Origin: Apus apus
Lineage: Eukaryota; Chordata; Aves; Apodiformes; Apodidae
Length of the DNA stretch: 64,000 nt
Direction: 5' to 3'
Assembly (NCBI RefSeq): GCF_020740795.1
Contig: NC_067291.1
Location: 17,765,780 to 17,829,779, forward strand
Under the pieces are notes generated by a model. That model made no database searches. It saw only the letters and a program-made list of their open reading frames with translations, and was not told the DNA's origin. Below, in pieces: positions 26,001 to 38,000 of the stretch. Every line of letters starts with the position of its first letter. Position 1 is the first letter of the stretch. A program made the translations under genes and the position numbers.

Positions 26001-29000
26001 TAATTTCCCCCTACTGCCCTTCTAAAATTTCCCACTGCTGCCTGAAGAGGAATGTCTGGAGGGGGAGAAAATCATTCTCTTCAGTTACACAGTTGTAGCA
26101 GGACATGGCCAGGGTTTGGGGGAACATGGGTTTGACAAGGTTGAGAAACAAATCCTCTGTGAAGGAAGCACAGCTGCAAACACACAGGTTACCTTTTGCA
26201 AAATGGAAGTTTGTCAGCTTGCAGTGTTCTGAACTTTGCCAAAGTCACGTACTTTCTGGCATGCTTGGAAACGGGGTTTAAGACCAGTTGTCCTCTGCAT
26301 TGTGTTGAAGCACCACTGGAGGGCCAGAGGGCTGTCTGCCATCCTGTCTATACGCAGCTGGCTGAGTTATGTGGCCCCTTCTGGTAGTCATTAGGACAGT
26401 GTATTTAACTCAGGCTTTGGCATCCCAAATGCTCCTCAAATCCAGTGGCTGGAATCTAGGTGGCTTTTCCAACCTGGGCTGTAGACCTTTGGGATGACCC
26501 AAGTTCCTGTGGCTTAAGGTGTGACTATCTCTAGTCTTCCACACACTCTGTAGCTCAGTGTACAGACTCCCTGTGTTGATTCTCCTGGGCCTGCAGCCAG
26601 ACCTGTGCATCATGAAGCTCTTTTTAACACGTGCATGTGTGTAGGTTTTGTGACCAGAGTGCTTGTCACCTTTAGGGGTTGGTCCCATGAAGATCCACTC
26701 TTTCCAGTGTTCTGCTCCTTTTTCTGTCTCCTCTGTCAACACCCTGTCCGTTCTTGCTTGATAGCCTTTTCCTTTTAAAAGCAGTGCTTTTCTTTGCCTC
26801 TCATCTTGGGTTTTTCCCTTGTGCCAGTTCTTGAATAGGATTGTTGCCTTGGAGCCACTAAAGGTCAGCAGTTCTGTTTGCTGCTCTGGCCATGCAGGAT
26901 GTTACCTCCACTGCAGCCTGGGGGAGGCTGTTGGATGGCTGACAGAGCTTTTTCAGATATGCAGAGGATTTGTCTTCAGCCATAAAAAGGGAGTTTTAGG
27001 TATGCTGAAGACTGCAGGCAATGTTTGTTATGTCTAAGAAAACATCAGTGTCATTAACAGCAGCTGCAAATGCAGAGGAAGAAATAGTTTAACGTGTTAT
27101 GTAGAGAGACAAACTCATGCATACGAAGATACTGGCAGCTTCATAAAGCTTTCTTTTTACTTACAAAAAAGAGACTGTTAATGTTTGAAATGCCAGCACT
27201 TTATATTTTTGGGTCTTAAACCTTACTTCTGCCTAGCATATCCAGTCTGGGGAGGCCCCTGCTGTATCTTCATTTTTATGCTATTGCTCATACTGTGATA
27301 CTTGAACACTTGCTGCATATACATGATGTGTTTTCAATTTTTTAAAACTAGACTATCAGTGTCTCAATTTCTCAGTTTGTATTTGCAAGCATTTTTTAGG
27401 ATGCAGTCTAAAATACTGTCATGAATCCCTCTCTGGTGTTGTATTTGTGTGTGAGATTTTGCTCTGTAAATTACAGTTCAGAGCCTGTGCAGAGTGATCT
27501 GAACAAAATAGAACCAGGCCTTTCCTGAGATCTAGTTTCTGACTTCCCAGTCCCCAGCACAAAGTGTAATCCATAGCATCAGTCTGATTGATCTGAGTTA
27601 GTAGATTCTATCCGCAGCGAGGAAATGATAAAGAACTGTTCTGAACTGATGCTTTCAGTTCTGAGTCTGTACTGAACAAGCTCCTCTCAATTATCAGGGG
27701 AGAGCTTATTTTACTGAAGATGGCAATTTGCCCTTCATGTGAGAGGTAACAGTAGTGATTAAAGAACTTGCTTTCTGCAACGCTCTTTTGAAGAGCATGA
27801 GTCAGTTGTATTGGGCTAAATCAAATCTTAATGCTCTGATGTGTGCAGTTCTTCAGTTCTTCAAAACATCTTCAATGCTTTTTCTTTTGTGTACAGTTAT
27901 TCAGTATTTAATATTCCATTTAGTGTTTTACATTACATTACATTAGTTCAGCTTTAGATCCATTTTGGACTTCAGCATTTTTCTGTTAGCTTTTGTGTTA
28001 GTTCAAAACTAAAAGTCTCTATTTCTGTTTAGAGGATAATCGATGCCCTAGAAGAAGAAAAGCAGTTCCTCACCATGTCAATCACAGATTACCTGAAGGA
28101 TTATCAAGAACTGCTGCAGGTGAAAGCAGGCCTCATCCTTGAAATAGAAACCTACAGGTAAGAAATCTACCTTCAGTCTCAGATCAAGACTCCTTGTATA
28201 TATTGTGGTTTGTTAAATATAGTGAATGGTCTCCTAATGTCAGTTTTGAGCCGATTGTTGGCTTGTTCTGTGACATGAGTCACCATAGCATTCTGTGCTT
28301 GCCCGTGCTGTCTGTGAAAGGAAGGTAACACCCCTTCTGAAGGCTGCTAATACATGTGGAGTTATCTGTGATCTCTGGGAAAAGTGTAAGAATAGTAAAA
28401 TGCCATTATTTATTGATAACCCTGATAAGAATTACTAGTGGGCAGAGGTAACTGGAATTTGCTCACTTGAGCAAGCATCTCAGGTAGGAATTATTTCTAT
28501 TGCTCTGACCCCAGAACAACATAGAGTAGCCCACATACACCATTAGGAATCCTGTTGCCTTTGCATAAATATAGTGCTGTGTAACCTTCTTAGTCCTGGT
28601 CAAGCTGATATCAAATTGATGTGAATTGTTGATGCAATATTTGATTCCAAGCTGAGGAGCCAGTATCCCTAAATTGCAGTCAATAAAAGATGAGGGAGTG
28701 TAGTTGCCATCTGCCAACTGGTATGTCACATATCTTTGCTTAAATAGGTTGCTCAGTGTCCACCTGCAACATTGATGTAAGTAGCAAATTCCTCATTCTT
28801 GTTTCAGTTGTAGGATAGTGGGAAGATAACAGAAAAGTCTGTTTGATGAAATACTGGCTTTCTCCATCCCTAGTTTGTTACAGAAAGATGTTTGAAGCAA
28901 TTGTGAGATACTAGCAAACAACATCTCTGCTAATGAACCTTCAGTACTCTGTTTCTCTCTAGCCACTTAGGAGCTGTGGGGTTGAAAAGCCAGTCATTTT

Positions 29001-32000
29001 CCTGTCGGGAGAATAATGATATATCAGTTGGCACATGGCATAAAAGTGATTTAGAAGGAAAAAAATCCCAACAAACCAAAACCTACTAACAGGGGGAAGA
29101 TACTACCTTATTGTAAAGATCATGTCTTTTTCTACAACTTGGACAATACTTTCAATAAATTTCATTTATCTTCAAATACAGAGGAGTTAAGTTCTTTTTG
29201 CACTAAGTAATAATTTGCAGCCATTTAATGTCAGCCTGCTTTTGTGTGCTTTTTAAGGAGTATGCCTCAGTCATTAGCTTGTCAATATTGTGTGCATTAT
29301 TCATGTTCAACCTGCATAAATAGACAGTGGTGTTGCTTGTTATATATGTTACATGCCTCTGTGTCCTGAAGTGTGAGCACTGTGTTCTAAACCTGTAATA
29401 TCGCTTTGAACCAATGAGCAGCTAAGTCTGGATAAAGAGGGCACCAGCCGAATTATGAGTGAGATTGAAGAAATTGAAGTAATCTACTGATAACTGTGAA
29501 GTTTAATTGTGGCTGCATAACTGAAAATATGAGAAGCCTGAAAGAGTAACTTCTGAGTAGTTTGATAACAGACTAGTGAGCCAAGGATGTCTCTAGTGCA
29601 TCAAAGAGCAAAAAAGGTCTGTTCAAGGTGCCTCCAGTAGTGTGTGCTCTGAAGTGCAGACCAAGGCTGGCTTCTGGGCAAGATGAAATCACAGGCATTA
29701 TGTGAGACAAGTAATTTGCAGTCAACTGGTGAGCACCAGTACCTGTTGGTGGGGTGGGATCCCTGTGTACTGGTAGAAGAAAAACTCTGGGAACAGTAGC
29801 CAGCTGTGATCTTTATCTCTGTGAGTGTTAATTCTGTTAACTTTGCTAAAACATGTGAGTCTTGTAAAAGTAATCCTAGCTCTGATGTTGACTTTTACTA
29901 TTGTCACTTAAACTTTCTCCCTGGTTTATTCATCTGCAAAATGGGATTAGTACTATCACAACAACAGAATTACTGAATTGTTTCAAAGATAAGTATTCAT
30001 CCGGAAGTAGGAATGATAATGCCCAGATATTTAGTCATCTGGACACCCTTATAGTTATTAAGTGAACCATCAGTGCTTCTGTTTTGTAAAACCTTGTAAG
30101 CCCATTAAATTCTGGAACTTCTCCAGAGGTCTTATCACTGCTTATCTGAGCATCATTAGTTTGTCTAAGAATTCTCTGCCCTCCTAATGAAAGGGGAACC
30201 ATTCAGCATCACCTGCAACATGTGTTTGTTTTCCAGTTAAGAGGCTCCTTAACCTGCAGGGTTTCTTTGTCTGATGGTAGCGAATACAACTTGTATCACT
30301 GATTGTGTTGGCAAGGCAGACTTCAGTGGACAAATGAGCATCTATCTCCTGAAAAAGATCTGCTGTCAAAAATGGAGGCCTTGCTACAAATCAGAAAACA
30401 GGCTAGCCAATGCCTGAAAACAAGATTAATTTAAAATATCAGAGGCTGAAAAGTGATCGTTTTCATTTACATTTTTAATCTTATGTGGTATTAACTATTC
30501 CTCTTTTATTTTTATTTTCCCTTCACTTAAAAAGTACCTCCTTCCCTACTGCATGCCTTTATCAGAACTGCTGTGGGAAGGAATCCATATGGATCCAGTT
30601 AGCAAGCTGTCTAGTAAGAGAATTCTGGTCTGCTCATCTATGTACTTCAAATCCTGTTCCGCTCCCTGGTCTTTCTATCTGTGATAACAAGAGCATGTGA
30701 AGCCACCTTCAGGATACTGACACAGACCCTTGCTAATGCATACTGGAAGCAAAAGGCACCTATTCACACTTAGTTAACTTTCTGGACTTCTATTGAGAGG
30801 TTTCCATGAGGACCTTGGCACCTCCTGTTCTCCTGGCATTGTAGTTCAAGGGTGTGATATCTGATCTGCTTCTCCAAGCTTTCTTAGTACCTCCCATCCT
30901 GTATTTTCTCTTTATTGTACAAGAACCTTCAAAACAGGGTCCTGTTTTAAAGCCAGCTCTTTCCATTAGTTAACACTGCTCCTGGACTGGCATGAAGGAT
31001 CATTGTTGTATGGAACACCCTTCCCCAAGGACCAAGTGTATTTCCTGTCTGATTCTACTCACCCTTCCTGCTCTGGGAGCTGAAGCTCACTCAGGAAGTG
31101 ACATGTATGTCTTATGTGGCTTTATGAAATTATACCTCATAGGAATCTTCTTTCCTAATCCATTTTCACCGGTGTTGAAGTAAATATTTATCAAGTGCCT
31201 TGCAGTTTTGTTCTGTGTTCCTGGAATGCTGCAAAACCACAACAATTTAGTTTTATTTCCAGGGGGAAATAGTGAATTATTCACTATGTAAGTTCAAATA
31301 GCAGAGGCTGCCCAGAACCTCTGCTATAGGTTAAGGAGGTTTTTTTGCCCTCTCTAAATTATGTTGACATTCAAAGGTAAAAGATTTTACCTTGAAAGCC
31401 TAGTGCCCTAGTGTTCTTTTCTAGGTTATTACCCTGCATTTTGAAACAGTGGAAGCTACAAGGTTGGGTTTTAATTTTTTCTTTTTGGCCATGGTCCTTG
31501 TCAGGATCTCTCAGTACACTTGCTAGGCATACTTTCCAGTCCTCCTTCAGCTTCTTTCCTCCATCAACATTTCTTGTGAACCTTTCCATGTCTTCCTCTT
31601 GAGAAATTATCACCAGCAGTAAGGCCTCCTCAGCTACTCGCCACAGGCAGTTCCATCATTTCCTGTTTACAGCTTGTACCATCCAATATGTCCTATTCTG
31701 AATTTGTTTTATTTTGAGAACTTTCTGAATTTTCTACACCCAGGGAATTTAACATGCATTCAGTTACCTGCTGTGCTTCACACAGTCCTTGTCCTCCCAA
31801 CCTGTGTGGGGGGGAAAAGATGTGGAGTGACCTTCACCCATGAAAATGCTTCCTTCATTCAATTTCCTGGAGAGGTTTGGTTTTTTATAAACTCTTTCCC
31901 AAATACTCAGCACAGAGAGGATGAATTTTTACAACCTCCTGGCTAATTGCCCCTATCTGAGATTTCGGGTTTCTGTAGTTGAAATAACTACTGTTGTCAC

Positions 32001-35000
32001 TGGCCATAGCAACATTTGCACTGTGCCCTTTTGTTTTTGGTAACTTCTCTCTCCCCACCCCACCCTATTTATCTCATCCACCTGCTTTCATGAACTAGTT
32101 ATTTTTGTTGTCATCCAGCACATTATGGGGCTTCAGGCTGAGTATCATGTCGCTGCTAACTTTAGATAAAGAACATTAATAATGAGGTGAATTAAAGGTG
32201 CAGCTGGAATATTTTCTGGCAACACTTTTAAGTGTAAAAGCAATGTGTGTAAATGCCATTTGGGATCTGATTTTCAAGAAGTAGCTGACATGGTTATTTT
32301 TAAGAAGAGTGCTGCTCAGAGGAGTGTTTTTGTATTATACTGTGAATACTTAAGAGTTCATACAGTTGAGATTAATACACCACAAAGAGGTTTTAGTTAG
32401 GAAACGATGCAAAGGAACAGAGAAGCAAAATTACTTGCATAAACTGGAGCTAGAATCAAGCTGAGGAACATAACCTGAGATTGCTGGCTTCCAAGCCTGT
32501 GCTCAGGACATTATGCTGCAGTTTCTTATGGCAGTGCATTAGACCAAAGTCAGTTTAACACTTTCTTGTTTTTCTGATAACCTTGAGGACATACACATTA
32601 TGAACTGTGCACCATAAAGCACTGATTCACTGTCCAGTTTTACAGAGGTTTTGTGAGGCTTTGCCTTTCACTTTCAAATACAATGTATTTTCAGTAGTAA
32701 TATTTCAGATCCAGTTTCTCTGTGTGCCGTTGCCCTTTGCCATATACAGTTACCTCTTGGAACTTATTTTTAGTGACTTCATAGGTTGCTGCAGCAACTG
32801 AACAACTGTTGTTTTAACAGCAGCCAGAAATCCTTAGTCAGACTACCCGCATTCCTGGTTTCCTTCGTCATGGTTAACCCTTTTGTTGCCAGCTCCTTGG
32901 CAGTTTCTGCAGTGTCACCAATGGCTTCTCCAGTGAGTGGCTATGAGAGCAATTTGTTTGCCACTCACTGACTTCATCAGATGTTTGGTGTTGGGAACAT
33001 TCTCTGTATGTGTTGAAGTTGTCACAAAGCCTCTCTTAACATGGAGGAAGATAAATCACTTGTAGTTAGTTTTTTTTTAACTGACAAAGTAGAATTCCAG
33101 GGGTCCATCTGAGCCTGTTATAGTGACCTATAAATATGCTAGAGAATTCTAATCTGGCTCTTCTGAATCTGATTGCAAAGAAAACCTTACTGATGATATT
33201 CTGTTGATGCAGTATTATCCTACTGAATCTAGAGGCAGTCAGAAACCAGCAGAAGCATAAAACGTCCAAAGTGATCAGTCACGTCAAGTGTCAAATCTAC
33301 AGGTGACATGTAAAATGCCTGCTTTGTTGATTTTGGTAGAAATGCCCAGCAAATGTGTTGAAGGCAGTTCAGGATTGTGGTATAAACTCCCCCTGCCCTA
33401 AGGAGTCAGAAGCCTTGGCTATCATAATCTTCCAGCCTGACTCTCGACAACTTTCACGTTGCAGCTGTATGCTATCAGTGCAAAACATCTGGCATCTCCA
33501 AAACTGGAAATGATCCAGCAGGTACCTCACTGGTAGAAATGAATGTAAAACCACCAGAGTTACCACACTGGCTATAGCCTTCAGTTGTGTACTGGAAGAT
33601 CCCGCCAAAGAAATTCTAGGCTGTTGCACCAAAATGCTGCAGTTGAGCAGTTTTTTTGGGGGGATAACACAGCCTGTGGCCTGGCAAAAGTTGAAAAGGT
33701 ACAAACTGCCTTTTTAAAAACTTTTATTAAATGGCTGGAGTTATGTCAGCCAGTAGGCACATATAGACAGCAGGAGGGAAGGAAAGCAAAGATGTCCAGA
33801 GAATTTATCAGGAATTCCGAGATCCACTCTTGCTGGATACCACCTCTTAAACTTTTAGGACTTAATAAGATCACTCGAATATCTACTTTTTGTATTTAGT
33901 ATATGGAAAGAGCCAATAATTTATTTTGTTTTTTCTTTTTTTTGAGCAGTTTGGTAATGCTGGAGAATCCACTTAGTCTTTCCCCCCACCCTGAGACAAC
34001 AAAAGGATGCTGAGAGCCTATCTGAATATTCTTAGTGCAGAGCTGTTACTCCTGAGAATGTTTTGTCCCTCAGTTGTTCTAATCTCTGTGGGAAATGTAG
34101 CTTTGGAGTGTTTTCCCCCATGACAGAAGGGAGAAGATATGGGGTGGTAGCTTTTGTGCAGGAATAGAACAAGTCAGATGGGTCTGGAGGGAGCGTGGTC
34201 CTTGCGTGTGCATGCTCCACAGGGAACAGAGTCTGGCATAAAGGAAGGGCTGGCAGTGTTCTCGGCTGGGTGTAATGTGTCCAAAACCAGCTCATGTGTG
34301 TCACCAGCATAGAAAAGGCAACTCAAAGTGTCTCTGCTCTGTGTCAGCACACCTAGAATAGGTAGTAGACAAAATGACAAAGCACAATCTTAATAGTTGG
34401 CGCCTCATTCCGCTCTTTGCTTGTGGTGATTCCATTTTCATAAAGTAAAGTTAAGCAAATGGGTGTCCTGTCCATTTCTGATCAGTTGCTGCTGAGTATT
34501 TGTTGGTCAACAAGAGGAAGCCTTGACCACAGTAATCCTGTGGAAGTGCTGTTTTCTTGGAACTATGGAAGCATTAGGGAGTCACTGCAGAAAGGAACGA
34601 ATGGAAGGCTGAGGAACAGAGGAGACAAACAGATGTCATTGAAAGAAACGAAGCATTTTGTCACACAGAATTTTCCTAGTCCTTTGTTGTAAAATATGTT
34701 GTGTTGATTTCTGATTGAATAGCAGCTAAGAATATGGAAGTTGTTCCCTCCAGCACTAGCCAGTGTGTGACAGCAGAAGTAATACTTGCCTTCAGTTTTC
34801 ACTTAAAAAGGATCAAACTTAGAGATCCCGAGTGTCACAATTCCCTGATGTATCACACTGCAAGAACACCTTCAGTGCTGTATAACCAGCAGGAAAGCTC
34901 CTGACTGTTTGCTTGCAAATATTTTTTTATTTTTGCTTCTTCCTTATGAAGTATCTCCATGTGTTCCTCTCAGAAAGCTTCAATGAATATCTGTTAACTT

Positions 35001-38000
35001 TTGCTTGGCTTGGTTTTCTCCTAACTCTGTTATGAGATCATCATTCTGGAAAAGAACTGCTGGCTTCCACAGCGGAAATGAGTGGATCTGGGGCCATGTC
35101 AGGAAGCAGCATATTAACTAATGTGGAAGATTTGATGTAAAACTGTTCTGTCTGCTGCTGTAAAATTCCTGCATGGTTCTCATGGACTGGACTCTGCAAA
35201 CTAAGAGCCTGGAAGATGCTGAGGATTTCTCATTCCCAGGAATAAAAATACTTGGTGTGGAAAACACTCAGGATCTGGCCCAACTGCAGGATAGTTATTT
35301 CAGTTTGTAAGACTTATAAATGTTAAATATTCTTCTTCTTCTTCCTGATATTGTAATGGAATGCCTTTTAATGTGTTTTGCAGAGCTCTGTTAGAAGGGG
35401 AGAGCAACCAGTGGATTATTACATGGAGAGATCAGCATAGAGGGAAATTGCCTCAAGGTAAAAAAATTAATATTAAAAAATGAATATTGAATGAAATTAA
35501 ATATAACTGGATACTATTCTGTTATAGTATTCCTGAATAATATTTTTATGTGAGTTTATTGCAAAGCAAATACTGAATTGGTTTTGAGTGTTAATATTTT
35601 AAATCCATCTAGTGCTGTTGTATATGAGATAATGTATAAAATCATGGCTCAAATGGAGAAGGTAAGTAGGGAGTGATGTTTCATAGCTCTAACAGTGCAA
35701 GAACTTTTGCATGTCCTTAGGTCTTCAGAGAGGATAAAGAAAGAGGTAGTTAAAACAACCTATAGTTAAAACCATGGAATTCATCATCCTGAAGCATTGC
35801 AAGTGTTAAAAAGTTTACATGGGTTTAAAGAGAAATGTTAGTAAAGTAACGAAAGAAAAATTAAAGACTTACTAAACATAAAGATACCATTTCTATCTTA
35901 GGAGCTGCAAATCTCTGGAGGCTGTGAGAGTATACCAGGGAAGTATCACTATTTACTTGCCCTGTTCCTATACTCTTCCCTATGTATCTACTGTTGGTCT
36001 CTGTAAACAGGATGCTAGATAGAGTGGACCTTGCATCTGGCTGCTGTGGCCATTGTTGTTAATAACAGAATTAGCCTCAGTTATAATCCTGAGTTTAACA
36101 ATGTGTGGTCTTAAAATCATCAGACTGTCATAGACAGTGGTTCCAAAAGAGATTTGGTGGCTGTGTCTGTAGTAGTTAAATGAAATGGACTAGTACTTAT
36201 GCTGGAACACCTAGAGAACTGCCTGTGCTGTTAAATTGTTAGCACTGTCCCTGCCACAGTTTGGATCTGGACTAGCCAGTGCTTTTACAGACAATGCTCA
36301 GGCAGATTCAGTGGTTACCACAGACCAGGAAGCTCTATCAAAATTCAGAGGAGATGTGGCTAGCTTTTTACAAGTAGATTTAAGCTGTGGAGTGCTGGTT
36401 GGTCTTAGAGCCAGTGACTCCTGGTACAGTATATTGAATAGTATAGGCGTGGCCTTAAAGGTTCTTTATCTCCTTTGTTGTACCTTCCTGTATCTTGTGG
36501 CTATAAAAGGCTGTATTTGTGTTTTTGATTTCCAGTATATGGTGTCAGGTGTGCCATTAATTCTCAATAGGAACTCAGAAACTTTGGGCCTCTTGTACTG
36601 ATGAAGCAAAAAAACCAAGTCTAGGATATTAGCATGCATTATTAAATAAGAAGTTCTATGTGTAAATGGGCATTAATATAAATAATAAAGGTGTAACTCC
36701 TAAGTAAATGCTGTAATTCCCAGTAGCTCACAACAGGTAAAATAAGCAAGAACTTGCAACTTAGTAAAAAGCTTTGCTTTCAGTTTTCATATCAATTATG
36801 CATAGATTTAAATGTAATTTCTAACCTACAGGAATGTCTTTACAAAGCTCCACTGAAAATGAACCCATTACTTCTTTCAAAAATTCAGTATAAGATTTCT
36901 TAGTTCGTACCCTCTGTTTTTTATTATTTTAGATACCAGCCATTATTTTAATGCTTGGTTACCTATGCTCTTTTTGCAGATATTATAAACACTTCATATA
37001 ACTACACTGATATTTACTCTACTTATCAAGAAAGAAATAGAAATAAAACATCACCAGCTGTCAGGATCACTGACACAAGACACCGAATGCCCGTGACAAA
37101 TATTAGCAGTTCTGCACGTTACTCAGCCCAGTCAACACAGGCTGGATCACAGACCACAGGTAGTGGAAGAGCTTTTGGAAGGGATGTACTTGGTTCGACA
37201 TATCGCCCTTCAACAACTTTCACAAAGGATGAAAGGATTGTCACAGACCACAAAGAATTAAGAACATTTACTCCAGCCTACAGTAGCTGGAAAAACACTG
37301 AAATGCAGCAAAAGACAATTCCAGAAAGAAAGAAAACAGAAGTTACAACTTCATCCACAGTATCTGTTTCAAAAGAATCAACACATGTTGAAAAATCAGA
37401 CAAGGACCAGAAGCCTGACACAAAGCCAGGGGTTTCTGAAACCACAAGAACAAAACCAAACTTCACTAGATTTCCTACTTATGAGTTCCATACCAATCTA
37501 AAACCATATAAATATGAAGAAACCATAACTGAGACTCGGACCACACTAAAAGAAAAAGGAGGAGACAGCAAAACAACTGAAGAGAGAAAATCTCTGCTGA
37601 AAGAAAAAGATAAGCTAGAGAAACAAACAAAGGAGGAGAAAGAGAAAACTGATGAGAAACCTTCTAGAGAAGAAAGAAGTGTTGATTTTGGAAGGAAGAC
37701 TGAGCAGAGAAAATACATCTACGAGGAAGTCGTTAACCAGAAGTTGTCTGATTCCAACAAAGCATCTCAGAGTAATAAAGACTCAAGGTTACACAGTGTT
37801 AAAACTTCCACAGGAAGGGAAGCAGGTGACCATGTAGCTAAGCCTGCTGAAATTCACCAAGTGAGCGTTTCAGAAGACTCCAGCCTGAAACACGAAGAGC
37901 GAATTAGTGACTTTAATAATAAAATGGGAGCTCTGTCAACTGAAGATATAGCAGAGAATATTGTTGCTGACATTCTTAAAAGTTTTACGCAGCCTTCTAG

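Noticed and set aside
36236-36601. 121-codon open frame in SYNM intron 3
   Set aside because: Lies between confirmed exons 3 and 4, no family resemblance, not in frame with flanking exons by any good splice sites.
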